In this document: piece after piece, positions 33,320 through 44,535 of the stretch
How the letters are laid out: each line of letters starts with the position of its first letter
Numbering within the stretch: position 1 is the stretch's first letter
Source of the DNA: Lota lota
Taxonomy: Eukaryota > Chordata > Actinopteri > Gadiformes > Lotidae
Length of the DNA stretch: 64,000 nt
Reading direction: 5' to 3'
Assembly (NCBI GenBank): GCA_026745465.1
Contig: JACYXH010000446.1
Location: 1,281,466 to 1,345,465, forward strand
Notes under the pieces: model-generated
Seen by the model: only the letters and a program-made list of their open reading frames with translations
Told to the model about the DNA's origin: nothing
The model's database searches: none
Program-made: the position numbers and the translations under genes

Positions 33320-35858
33320 TATGTAAATAGCATATATGCATGTGAGAATGGATGCATTATTAGGCCATACACACACATTATTTATATAATATATAACATT
33401 TTTAACCACAAAGCAACCGTAAAAGAAAATATATATAATCTGTGAGTGCTCACATGGAACTTGACTTAATGAACACTGTGCAGGGCATACTGGCTGACAC
33501 CACTCTGGTTGGGCTCAGTTGACTTTGAAGGATATTGCTAGTATTTAATGAATGGAGGTGACTTTGTAGGTAGTGCCCACGGTTATCTCTGTGTATCATG
33601 TCTGTTTAACCTGCAGGTTGATTGATGAAATACAGGCAAGATCCTCAGGTTGAATGTGTGAAATATATCAGGATACTCTGGCAGCTATCAGCGAAAAGGT
33701 TGTGTGTTGTATCTCTAATTCTCTCGGCCTTATAAGTGGCCATCAGCTTAATGCATTATTCCTTAACTGGTGTCTTAACGTGTAATTGTGGCTTCGGATT
33801 AAAGCATCTCTTTGAGAACTAAACAAGCATTCGTAAGGTGAAATCCCTCATGATTGGCACAAGTGCTGCATGGTAAAAGGAATATCAGCATCATGGTCAG
33901 TTGATGCTTGATACAAACGTATTTCAGGTTTTGTATTGTGGTTACTAATTTAGGAAGCTTAAACTCAATGGTAATACGCTGAGGTGGGATGTGTGTTGAT
34001 TTATAATGCCTTTAAAGCAAGTAAAACACAAACAAACAGACCCTTCAACGATGTGACTGCAGGCATAAGTCATTGCCGGTGTGTGTCAAGATTACAGTAC
34101 AGCAAACCATATTCACAAACTCCTTGTCCTTGTGATGGGATGACGAAGATAATAATTTCTACACCAACACACAGACCTTGGAGCCATAATGGGCCTCAAC
34201 AAGGAACAAGGTAATATATGATTGAAGAAAGTCCAGGCTGTCTTGAGTGTCCTCGCATGCAGATGATGTGAGCGTGCAGCAGAATAAATATTAACTTGTG
34301 AGTCGACACTCCAGTTCGACCCTAACGAGAAGCATCTCCTCAAACCTGCCAAATCCATCCAGATATTAGTGAGCACTTGGGCTCATTTCAGGAGTATCTC
34401 TCTCTGTCTCTGTCTCTGTCTCTGTGTGTGCATTGTCCTTAATCCTGCTCGGTCACTGTGCCCCTTTTGTTTGTGACTGAGCTTTTGTCATCTTTTTCGT
34501 AATCTAAAGAAATGCACAATTTGACAGCTTATTTTATGGAGTCAAGAGCTGTGAATGGAACCAATTTATGGATAAATATCTCTGGCCTAGTACGTTAAGT
34601 GAGGAAAAAAAGGCCAGAAGAGGAAGCATAAAAAGGCACTGGGAGGGATATTTTACGTGCATCTTTTGCTTCTTTTTTTTTTATAGCCTGAGGCTGAGAC
34701 AGAGTTATCCCTGTTCAGCCAACCGCTGCTACAGAGAGACATATGCACCCTCCTAGCCAAGAGGCAGCACTTACAGGCCGGCAGGGGTCTAAGTGTGTGT
34801 GTGTGTGTGTGTGTGTGTGCAGGAGTGTGCACGTTTTTTTGCTTGATGCATGCATGTGTGATTGCATGTGCATTTTGTTGGGTGTATGTGTGTGTCTTTG
34901 TCACCCCACTGACCATGAGCTTTATAATGACTTTATTTTATACTTTACTTATATTTCATATTTTGAACATTGCCTAAATAAAAAACGGCATCAGGGTTAT
35001 TCTCCACTGAACACACAAGAAGAAAACATGAACCTGACTGCTGCAGTCAAACATTTATGATTTAAGTCTTCCTCTAATGATAGCAATAGGTACTGTGAAC
35101 CTCAGTACCCTGACCCTGTTGTTATGAAGGCATAAGTCTGCTCTGCTGCAGCCAGCCAAACAGATCTTGCTCAATACTGGACAAATGTGAGATTTGTGTA
35201 CTGCAATCAACTTTGTCCTTGTTTTGTCTGCATGACCCTGTGTCACACATTTTTTATAATTTATTTTTGTTAAAAATAATAATAATAATAATTATAATTA
35301 TTATTATTATTATATATATATATATTCTATTTCAGGGTTTTTTTAAGTCGTAAATGTCTAACATTTCAACTAGCTCGTAGCTTAAAATTACCTGGACATA
35401 TCTGGAGTCAATACTGATCGATAGGGATTTCAATAATGTTATCAATAAAATCACATCCTATAACTGATACATTCTACAAATAATGCTGGCCAACCCGTAC
35501 CCCTCTCTTTGTTTACAAGAATCGTACTATCGACACTCCCAGAACCCCTCCCACTCATGCCACCCAGCCAGCCGAGATACGCTTGTTCGCGTCACACAGT
35601 TGCACAGCCAGTTAGAGTGGACAGAACACTGTTATTGAATTTTTTTAATTCAGAAAAACTCCTGCTGGGAGTGGCTCAATCTTACGCATTGCGACTTTAA
35701 ATAAAATACAAAAAGTGTAAGTTAACATATGCTTATGTGTGTTTGTTATGTCTGTGTGTGTGTCATATGAGAATCATGCAGGCAGCAATTCACTCATTTC
35801 ACCCCAATAACCTCACCTGCAAAATCACCCATATAACAAAAAAGCAGATGGTGCACCA

Positions 35859-35950
<92 letters not shown>

Positions 35951-36119
35951 AAAACAGATATATACTAAACCCGCATTTGATTGTTGTTAAACTTTTGAGT
36001 TGTCATTACTAATTCTTTCATGTTTTGTCAATAAAGTTCTCATTACTAAATCAAATTAGTTGTTTGCACTTATCAGCTGGAATATATAGTGCAATGAGTA
36101 TGTTAAGCAGAGATAACTT
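33320..36119. other. no gene recognised; simple repeats
   Basis: Contains GT at 34794-34820, mixed ATT/TA at 35274-35325 and an 85-base CA run at 35864-35948. Frames crossing these are artefacts. Confidence 0.55.
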
Positions 36120-36149
36120 AGTATGTAACATGTCTGTTAGGGAGGGGAG

Positions 36150-36745
36150 GGGCCCATTCACAATCCAGTAAGTGGCGGTAATGCAATTCATATGATGCTA
36201 ACCGCCCATAGACCGTAACTCAAAAGAAGAAGAGCGGCACATTCGAAATTCTGCTAGCAACAGGTCTGAGCACGAGTCCTGCGCAACGAGTGCACTCGTC
36301 GTGGCTGCTGCGTGCTGATGTTTTTTCGTTTTCTTTTGTGTTTTGTTGGTTCACAGTTTATAACGTGAGCATGGTGTTTGCATGTGCTTGTGGCTAACAC
36401 TAGCTAACGTCAGTTCAATATTATGTTAACGTTAACATTGCCGATTCAAAATTTTGTTTATTAAGGTTGTTCTGTTACATTGTTGCATTTAGAGCCATAA
36501 TGTAGCAAACCTTTCAAAGGATGAGGTTATTGTCATGTTTCTGCAAGTAAATTGTAATGTTCGTGTTTCTGCAACTGAGTTGAGCTAATAAAAGTTTTCT
36601 TATGTTCTGTCTTAACAGGTTCTTGTGAAGATGCAGTGGAAGTGGTTTAAATGCCTGTTTTTACTTGTATTTTGGTGGACAAGGTTTTTTACATTTTAAG
36701 TGTTACCTTGCAATGTTTTGTCAACAATAAAATACATTGGAACAT
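36150..36745 (+). ncRNA. possible two-exon non-coding transcript
   Basis: A CpG-bearing stretch from about 36150 starts with an imperfect palindrome (GCGGTAATGC...GCTAACCGC) of a sort often seen near fish promoters. It is followed by a good splice donor (AAC then GTGAGC, intron from 36365), an acceptor after a pyrimidine tract (CTTAACAG, ending 36618), and a polyadenylation signal AATAAA at 36726-36731. The only frame in exon 2 is 22 codons (from ATG at 36631). Splicing and transcription are inferred from signals alone. Confidence 0.3.
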
Positions 36746-36893
36746 TTAAATGTATTGATGAGTTTCTTCCCTTCCATACTATTTTGTTCAAACATACGTA
36801 TTTTCTATACTTCATCAGAAAGTTACAACAATAACAAAGTTGTACACTCCAAAATACTCTAGTTTGGAGCTTATTCTGTTGTTTCTCTTCCAG

Positions 36894-36944
36894 GAAGCAA
36901 AGACTCAGGCAAAGATGTCGAAGATGTCAATGGCAAGTTAAATT
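36894..36944 (+). other. candidate 51-bp microexon
   Basis: GTTTCTCTTCCAG precedes it and GTGAGT follows, both close to consensus. The 51 bases (17 codons) are open in two frames; one reads SKDSGKDVEDVNGKLN, which has protein-like composition. No host gene is identified, so this could be an exon of a gene whose other exons are outside the window, or chance. Confidence 0.3.
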
Positions 36945-36959
36945 GTGAGTAGTACTAGT

Positions 36960-37477
36960 TGCCATAAAAACAGAAACAGACTTTCACTGCTAAACGTATT
37001 TACAAAGAGCCCTCCATCTTCACACACTTCATGAGGAATGTTTGCAGAATACTGACTTAGCAAACTCTGAGCGCTGCGAGTCAATTATTTAATTATATGC
37101 ACACAAACTCACATACAAACACATGCGCGTGCACACAAACATACACATGCATGCGCCCACACGCATGCACCCACGTGCACACGTATACGCACAAACTCAG
37201 ACTCACATGCGCGCACACACAGTTTTTCTAAATAGGTTTTCCATTGCTAAACAATGAAGACACAAAGCTGCAGCACTCCATCTCTGTCGAGGAAATCCCA
37301 GCGTGTGGTAACTCTCTAGCTCTTGTTTCTCTCTCTCTCTAGCTCTTCCTTCTCTCTCTCTCCATAGCTGTTACTTCTCTCCCTCTAGCTCTTGCTTCTC
37401 TCTCTCTAGCTTCTGCTTCTTTCTCTCTTTTTGTCTCTTTCTTTGTCTCTCACACCTTTTCTTCTCTGTTTCATTCA

Positions 37478-37536
<59 letters not shown>

Positions 37537-38122
37537 TGTGTGTGTGTGTAAGTGATGGAGAAGTTGACACTCAAACATCACAGCTTTTTAGGTGAATATT
37601 GACGCACATATTTATGAGGCGTTTACAAGTGTATATATATTAAATAGACACACCTGCACAAAAGCATATAGCGGCTTATTTATTAATGCATATTACTGCA
37701 TAAGTGCAATGTAAATTAACCTGTATACGTATTTGTGTTGGAGTTGTATAAATATCTCTGTCATATAAATATGTGTCTCACGATATCAATAAGGTACAGT
37801 GAACTTAACATTAATAACATAATAACTTCACAACATTATAGTATCTAAAACCACAGTATTGTTTTATACTTCCATGGGTGTGCATTCTTTTTCATATATA
37901 TGTATATAAATAAAGCGTGGCTGATAAATTAATTATATTAACCCTAATACGTGAGTTTGGAAATGTATTAATAATTTTGAACCATCAAATATACTTCTAA
38001 TCTGTGAATCAACAGACATAATAAGGGCCATTTATATTTATTTATTTAACATAACATTTCTATTCCTCCTATTTCTTCAGCCATTGGCTAAGACAAAGTA
38101 ACCTGTTTCCATTTTATGAACG
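36960..38122. other. no gene recognised; (CT)n-rich and (GT)n repeats
   Basis: A CTCTCTAGCTCTT-type pyrimidine repeat spans 37320-37450 and is followed by GT at 37479-37534. The rest is A/T-rich. Confidence 0.6.
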
Positions 38123-38127
38123 TAAAG

Positions 38128-38555
38128 TATCACTCCCTCCAGCAAATACACGACGCCGCTGTTCTTTTTACAGATGGATTTATTTGGCTACTGCTTCTCC
38201 ACCGTCATCCTTCACCAATCCACCATCACCAATCCACCGTCGAACTCGCTGGCTGCACACGACTGAGAGGGAAATGGGTTCACTTGGAAACAAGAATACT
38301 TAAATAATAAACACGTCGTTAATTTAACTTATTTCGGGGTACTAAACTTTACCGCCGCTACCTTACCGCGTGTCTGGAACTTGTCACCACTAAAGCGTCC
38401 CGACACAACATAGAATGCACATAGTTCCTACCGCATAAATACAAAATCAACATTCAAATAACAAGTTGTACAAATAACAATGACATTATGCAAACCTATC
38501 AATACTAACATGAATAATATTAACAATGCCATATATAACGTTTATGGCAGTTAAA
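38128..38555 (-). mobile_element. 3' LTR of the non-autonomous BEL
   Basis: Plus-strand ends TATCACTCCC and GGCAGTTAAA. The termini are not TG...CA; borders are set by identity with the other LTR and by the target duplication. On the minus strand AATAAA-like signals are absent near the expected place, though A/T-rich stretches are present. A purine tract (GGTGGGAG on minus) precedes it. Confidence 0.88.
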
Positions 38556-38607
38556 CTCCCACCAAATCACATCCTTTGGGATTTCACTTCACAAATAACC
38601 ATAACAT

Positions 38608-39213
38608 TCATTCTGCTTCAAGCAGTAAAACTGTCTTGTGTACAGGCCTGTCAAGATAGACTGGCTGTGTAGTGCGTTTACCCTGGTTATCTAAGGTTGA
38701 GTCACTAATCAACAGTTTTACCTTTCTAACTCTTCCATCAGTGCTAGGGTACACCTGTGCTACTCTTGCTAATCTCCATTGATTTCGTGGAGAGCAGTCC
38801 TCTTGTAGGATGACAATGTCATTAACCTTCGTATTTCTCTTATCCCTTTGCCATATTTGTCTTTGCTGAAGATTAAGGAGGTACTCCTTCTTCCACCGTG
38901 TCCAGAATTCGTTTGCCAAGAACTGTACCTGTCGCCATCTCTTGCGGAGGTACAGATCCTGACTCACAAACTGACCAGGAGGGGGAGTTGTTATCTTTGA
39001 CTTCATCATGAGGATATGGTTGGGAGTGAGAGGTTCAAGACTTGTTGGATCATTTAAGTGCTCTGTTGTCAGAGGTCTGCTGTTGACGATAGCCATCACT
39101 TCATACAGGAAGGTTCTAAGTGATGCGCTGTCAAGTCTTTTAGCAGATTGGTCAAGGATCGCTGTTAGAACGCTTCTGATGGTCCTAATTTGTCTCTCCC
39201 ATACACCTCCCAT
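38608..39213 (-). CDS. BEL integrase C-terminal fragment (201 codons)
   Basis: Begins MGGVWERQIRTIRSV, which includes the catalytic Glu of BEL integrase, and runs through VNSRPLTTEHLN, LTPNHILMMKSK and YLRKRWRQVQFLANEFW into the DUF5641-type barrel (KVNDIVILQEDCSPRNQW) and a natural-looking C-terminus (VHKTVLLLEAE). The zinc module and both catalytic Asp residues are missing. The junction with gag is near 39240 and places this in a different frame from gag. It may persist only because it overlaps sequences needed in the RNA. Confidence 0.75.
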   Translation of the reverse strand: MGGVWERQIRTIRSVLTAILDQSAKRLDSASLRTFLYEVMAIVNSRPLTTEHLNDPTSLEPLTPNHILMMKSKITTPPPGQFVSQDLYLRKRWRQVQFLANEFWTRWKKEYLLNLQQRQIWQRDKRNTKVNDIVILQEDCSPRNQWRLARVAQVYPSTDGRVRKVKLLISDSTLDNQGKRTTQPVYLDRPVHKTVLLLEAE

Positions 39214-40979
39214 GTGACTATGTTTCTCTCACTGATGTTCGTTGTGAAGATCTTGGCACCTAAAGTTTGGTTCTTGATCTTTGCTTTATCAGGTTCACTT
39301 TGTCGTAATGCGTTGTAGGATGTTATAGGGTTGCACGCAATGCTAGCTTCCATCGACAGGAATGTCACAAAATAGTTAAAGCTTGGGAACTTTCTATGTT
39401 CCAGTTGGTATTGTGTGGCCCTTCGGTTCCATCTGCTACTTAACCAGTCGGGTAGTTTGGCAGCTAGTTTTTGATTCTCAATATCATCATTAAGAACCTT
39501 TAGACTCTCATTGTGAGCAATAGCGAATTCACAACTACGAAGAAAGTCTACAAATTTTCTTAAGTCTGCACTCTCCTTAGGAGCTAGTTTTGGCCAAGCA
39601 TGTAATTTGTCTCGGAAGGCCTTGGCAATCACAAACGGTTCACCATAACGTTCCTTGAGCAGGTCCCATGCTGCATGATATGAATCTTCTGAATCTATCA
39701 GAAAATAACCTTCTACTGCTTCTTTAGCTGCTCCTCCCACATATTTCTGAAGGAAGAAGATTTTCTCTGCAGCTGGAATATTTTTTCTCTCAATCAGTGT
39801 CTGAAAGGAAGACTTCCAATGGTTAAACTTGAGTGGATCCCCACTAAAGATTGTAGGCTCTGGAATGGGAAGCCTATTTGCTGATATAGCCTCAGCCAGG
39901 ACTTTCACAAGCTCACTTGTGTCGTTTTGAAGCACACTTCTTGGAGCCACATCCCTTAGTGGTTGTGGGTGCTGATACACAGGATTCTCCTGATCAATTG
40001 GTTGCTCAAATGTAGGCAGCTCAGACTTATGTGGAGTAAGCCTTTGGTCTGGATACAAGTCATCTTCGTCATAGACTTGAAGCCTTGCTCTGGCCGCGTT
40101 CAGTCTTTTAATCTCCTCTGAACGTCCAAGCTCTCTTTTTAAGTCTTCTACAGATCTTTTCCTTGCAGCATTCTCTTCTTGCTGTTTCTTTAAGAGCAAA
40201 GCTTCTTGTCTCTCCTTTTCTATCTTACGTTCAGTTTCTTCTCTTTCGCCTTGAAGACGACGAGTTACTGCAGCTACTTCTTGCTCTGCAACTATCTTCT
40301 TGTCGTCATCTTCAAGTCTTTGGAGTTTCTCTTGGTGGCACTCTTGCTCAGCCATAATCTTCAACACAGCCTTTGTGGCTGCATACTCAGCAGCGGCTTC
40401 TAGTCGTTTAACCGAGGATACATTAGAGCGAATGGAGGTGGCTTTAGAAGACTTAAAGTCTGGAGATGACACACTGGAAATCGTAGATGCGAATACGGAG
40501 CTTGCATCCGGCCAAATCAGTTCCTCCTTTGTTCCTTGAATCTGAGTTTGCGCGTTGTGTACAACAATCTTGGTGACTGATATACATTTATCCAGCTTGC
40601 GGCGCATCTCGTGAGCTGGGCTGTCAATCCTGCGATATTCTTCATAAACATTATTCAGTTCAGATAACTCTCTTTGAATAGTGCTGTTGTGTTCGTGAAG
40701 GATGTTACTTGGATCTTGTTTTGTAACTGATTTCTTAGCCACCTTGGTTAAAGCTTTCCAGCGTTCATAAATGCTGTCAAAGCGAATTAGTAGTTCTTTT
40801 GTTTTTTCTTTCTGAAATTCTTTTCCCTTTTTCGTTAATGTACGGGCTCTTCCACTTCGTCGAGGCTCTTCAGACTGTACTGCTTCTTGTACAACGCTAG
40901 ACTCATCTGTCTGCTCTGTCTCTTCTACTGGCTCTACGAGTGATCCTGTACACTGACTCTCTTTACTTCTATGTGACAT
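39165..40979 (-). CDS. BEL Gag, intact, 604 codons
   Basis: ATG at 40979. The first ~200 residues are acidic and Ser/Lys-rich (MSHRSKESQCTG). Residues about 215-310 form a long charged coiled coil (KIEKERQEALLLKKQQEEN). From about residue 380 the BEL capsid-type DUF1759 region is clear: IPEPTIFSGDPLKFNHWKSS, AKEAVEGYF, WDLLKERYG. The usual CCHC knuckles are missing because the frame runs out at the deletion joint: the last ~25 residues (after about TTNISER) are out-of-frame integrase sequence. No stop or shift in 600 codons, although the element is otherwise gutted, suggests gag was retained by selection or recent origin. Confidence 0.85.
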   Translation of the reverse strand: MSHRSKESQCTGSLVEPVEETEQTDESSVVQEAVQSEEPRRSGRARTLTKKGKEFQKEKTKELLIRFDSIYERWKALTKVAKKSVTKQDPSNILHEHNSTIQRELSELNNVYEEYRRIDSPAHEMRRKLDKCISVTKIVVHNAQTQIQGTKEELIWPDASSVFASTISSVSSPDFKSSKATSIRSNVSSVKRLEAAAEYAATKAVLKIMAEQECHQEKLQRLEDDDKKIVAEQEVAAVTRRLQGEREETERKIEKERQEALLLKKQQEENAARKRSVEDLKRELGRSEEIKRLNAARARLQVYDEDDLYPDQRLTPHKSELPTFEQPIDQENPVYQHPQPLRDVAPRSVLQNDTSELVKVLAEAISANRLPIPEPTIFSGDPLKFNHWKSSFQTLIERKNIPAAEKIFFLQKYVGGAAKEAVEGYFLIDSEDSYHAAWDLLKERYGEPFVIAKAFRDKLHAWPKLAPKESADLRKFVDFLRSCEFAIAHNESLKVLNDDIENQKLAAKLPDWLSSRWNRRATQYQLEHRKFPSFNYFVTFLSMEASIACNPITSYNALRQSEPDKAKIKNQTLGAKIFTTNISERNIVTWEVYGRDKLGPSEAF

Positions 40980-41484
40980 ATTAACTTATTAGAAAGCAAC
41001 CTGTACACAAGAAAGTTGTCTTAAATAAACAGTAGAGTTTACAACAAACATGTACAAAAGAAATACTCAAGAGAATAGAATATGCCAAGTTAAGTTATTG
41101 TCTTTGAAATTAACCCTTCAGAATAAAGGCAGGCATTATAAAGATTTTGAAATGTTGCAGAATCACTCAAAATAACAGCTTTCTTAAATTCACAAACATA
41201 AATCCTCTTCTTAAGTAAATCAATGACTTATATTCAACGAAATGAAGAATTATCAATATCGCTAAATTACTTACATTTAATGTCTCTTAATATCTTGTTA
41301 CACACTGTTATGTTACTTGGCTACACACAGCCCCTTGAAGTCCTTTATATTTTCCAATCCTTGTGTCACCTTTTCAGAACACAAACTTAAGTGTCTGACT
41401 TACGGACGTCTTCATGAAAAACAAACGGATGAACTTGTGTGAGTCCTTTAACACTGAACAGTGGCTTATCTGTGAGTCCGTCTT

Positions 41485-41711
41485 GACGAGCCGTCTTGCA
41501 GAGCAGGTCAGGACACGATCACGCAGACCTCGAGTTCGCCTGACGAGCCGTCTTGCAGAGCAGGTCAGGAAACGATCACGCAGGCAACGAGTTCGCCTGA
41601 CGAGCCGTCTTGCAGAGCAGGTCAGGAAACGATCACGCAGGCCTCGAGTTCGACTGACGAGCCGTCTTGCAGAGCAGGTCAGGAAACGATCACGCAGGCC
41701 TCGAGTTCGAC
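41485..41711. repeat. 57-bp tandem repeat, four units, abutting the BEL 5' LTR
   Basis: Units start at 41485, 41542, 41599 and 41656 (GACGAGCCGTCTTGC...). They differ at a handful of bases, and the last unit ends exactly where the LTR begins. The element's primer-binding site must lie in this last unit, so the site and its neighbourhood are present four times. Confidence 0.93.
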
Positions 41712-42139
41712 TATCACTCCCTCCAGCAAATACACGACGCCGCTGTTCTTTTTACAGATGGATTTATTTGGCTACTGCTTCTCCACCGTCATCCTTCACC
41801 AATCCACCATCACCAATCCACCGTCGAACTCGCTGGCTGCACACGACTGAGAGGGAAATGGGTTCACTTGGAAACAAGAATACTTAAATAATAAACACGT
41901 CGTTAATTTAACTTATTTCGGGGTACTAAACTTTACCGCCGCTACCTTACCGCGTGTCTGGAACTTGTCACCACTAAAGCGTCCCGACACAACATAGAAT
42001 GCACATAGTTCCTACCGCATTAATACAAAATCAACATTCAAATAACAAGTTGTACAAATAACAATGACATTATGCAAACCTATCAATACTAACATGAATA
42101 ATATTAACAATGCCATAAATAACGTTTATGGCAGTTAAA
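41712..42139 (-). mobile_element. 5' LTR of the non-autonomous BEL
   Basis: 428 bp. It differs from the 3' LTR at two positions (CCGCATTAATAC versus CCGCATAAATAC, and CCATAAATAACG versus CCATATATAACG). Confidence 0.9.
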
Positions 42140-42276
42140 TAAAGCTTACCTCTTATTTTGTACTGTGTGGTGTGCACGTGAGAATAGCCTATCACAGGGC
42201 AGGAAAGACACCTTTTAATTGGCTGCTGTGTGAGTAGACCACCACTGCAGTGGCCACTCATCCCTGCTGAAGCTGG

Positions 42277-43135
42277 GCAATGCTTTACAGCGATACAGAT
42301 GTCTGTCCTTCATTATGTCGGCATCTGACTCAGTCTGACTCTGAAACCTTCATCATCAAGAGGCTCCTGTTCTTGGCTGGCACATCTATAGAGGATTGTG
42401 GAGGTCTGCTGGGCGCTTCTCTTTGAATCTGGGGTCAAGTACGGTCGCCATCCTGAGCCATGGGGTGTTTGTTTCCGCTACCTGTCTAGATAGGCAGTCT
42501 TGAATGTTATCAGGTAGGCTGGGTCATCATCAGACATCTTCATGGTATGGTTCAGATGGCAGAATGCAGACAGCACTGCAGAGCATGACACATAGGCCAC
42601 ACACCATGAGAAGCTCAGTCACATACCTGCAGTGGAAGATCAAAAATCGAATATTATTGAAGAGTGAAATCAACATGTCATTTTCAAATAATCATGGTCG
42701 TATGTTGATGGGTATGGGGGACTTACCTGCAGGGTTCAAGTAGGGTCTCCAGCACCAGCGGTTTGTCCCACTTCACTGTGGTCAGCATCACTGACTTGTG
42801 AGTCTGTTTTGCTAGAGTAGCCTTCTCATCCTTTGTGTTGACTTGGAGGCCAGTGAGCATTGAATTCTACCTAGTGGAAACCTCCTTAACCAGAGGCTCT
42901 GTCACTTGTCACTCTCTCCCAAGTTCCATGGTATCAGCAGGGCTGTGTTCCCCCATTACTTGGTTGCCCTTAGCGAGAGTCAATGTCATTTTGAAACAAG
43001 ACACGAGAGAAATTTCAAAGATGAGGCGGATAGAGTTGAATCAATCAAGAAGGCAGTGGCCCAGTATGAGAAGCAAAATGGGTGGGTGGGTGGATTTACA
43101 ACCCTATGTGCCGTCAAAAGTCAAGCTACAGAGGT
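42277..43135 (-). pseudogene. hAT/ZBED-like transposase remnant
   Basis: On the minus strand the conserved hAT C-terminal motifs occur in order: KWDKPLVLETLLEP (about 42790-42735), YVTELLMV (about 42625), SDDDPAYLITFKTAYLDR (about 42550-42483) and MATVLDPRFKEK (about 42455-42418). Between the first two lies an apparent intron with a donor GTAAGT (42726-42721) and an acceptor CTGCAG near 42630. Frames shift between motifs and stops occur, so this is a relic. A ZBED-like domesticated gene copy is possible but has no intact frame. Confidence 0.6.
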
Positions 43136-43652
43136 GATTTGTTAATCATACGATATTTTGGCATTGGCACTCTAGACGGGGAGATGAGCAACAGCAGTAA
43201 TGTAATAAATAAATGAATGCATATTATGAAAATCATAACTGGCACGGGGGTCTGTGATATATTTTATTAAACATTGTAAAATGGCACGGGACACCCAAAA
43301 GGTTGCCGACCCTTGGTGTAGAATACACACACACACACATACACACAAACAAACACATGCACCGACATGTGCTGTTGAAACAGGATTTCTGCTCAATGGT
43401 AATATGTCTTACATTCTAATGTTACATAACCATAAGTGTTGTTATATTGCATAAGAATAGAATGTGAAATGGGTAACCATGGAGCAGACATCCTGTTTAT
43501 GACTAAGTGTTGGTGCACATGCGTTGTCAGAGAGTCCAGGCCTTGGTCATTCGAGTAGTCTAACCTTCTATAATATGATGTTATTGATTGTGTTTTGCTG
43601 TGATAAACACGCCGACACACACCTGTATTCATTCACCTCATGCACTCACACA

Positions 43653-43725
<73 letters not shown>

Positions 43726-44535
43726 ACACTAGTGGCTCTAAATCATAAAAAATATGTTGAATACCAAACTTTAGTGATTGCCGATATCATATTATCACTA
43801 TAGAAGAAAAGAGTGAATGAGCCAGAATAACTATTACTGGTGGCAAGGGGAGTAGAAAGATTTGAATTTTTAAGGACAAAATGATATGTGACAGTTCAGA
43901 AGGAGGCAGGTAGACAATCTGAGATGCAATAGAGCAAAACAGAAACCAAGAGAAACACAAAGACTAAATCAGACAAAATATATATTAGAGAGAGCGGTAT
44001 ATGAGAGGGAGAGGATGAAAAACAAGTAACAAGAAAGAGGAATATGGAGAGATGGCCTCATTAGTCTTTCCGAATATATTCGGCTCCAGAAAGTGTGACG
44101 GGCTGGTTGTGCGCGCATCTTTAATTGACACAGTGGAAAAAAAAGAGGACACTGTAGATAATTATGGATTCCACCACGAATAACACCGCAACAACCACAC
44201 AACGCCAATGGTTGAAAGGGAATCAACAACGGAACAGACCATGCATGCTGCTTGAGGCGTTGTCATTGAATTTGTGTTAACTGGTATGGATTATATTTGC
44301 TAATCAATCAGGTGATACCACTAGAACAGAAACTAAAGAGGCGGTTGTTATTTCCCAAACTCTCATAAGCTATGAGTTTAAAACACATATACATTCATAC
44401 ATACTGATATTTATTTACCAAAACTAAGTTTTGACTGATCACGCCACGAGTCTTTCTGAATCATCGGGTTTCCATTCAGATTTTCTCAAAGATTGATCAA
44501 GTATACATTTTTACTGGATAATTTATTCCACCCAT
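43136..44535. other. no gene recognised; (CA)n at 43322-43342 and 43650-43730
   Basis: Mixed unique-looking sequence with two CA microsatellites. Confidence 0.6.

Larger units (their letters stand above)
38128..42139 (-). mobile_element. young non-autonomous BEL/Pao element
   Basis: LTRs at 38128-38555 and 41712-42139 (both 428 bp, two differences seen) with a perfect 5-bp duplication TAAAG at 38123-38127 and 42140-42144. Transcription runs on the minus strand. The inside has four 57-bp repeats next to the 5' LTR, an intact gag of 604 codons, and the integrase C-terminus with the DUF5641-like tail. Protease, reverse transcriptase, RNase H and the integrase core are absent. LTR similarity implies recent movement, which must have used Pol from a relative. 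Confidence 0.9.

Noticed and set aside
39165-40979. 604-codon frame as a host coiled-coil protein
   Set aside because: The C-terminal half is BEL Gag (IPEPTIFSGDPLKFNHW) and the frame lies between two LTRs with a target duplication.
41485-41711. CRISPR-like array of four regular repeats
   Set aside because: Units are contiguous 57-bp tandem repeats without unique spacers, in a vertebrate retroelement leader.
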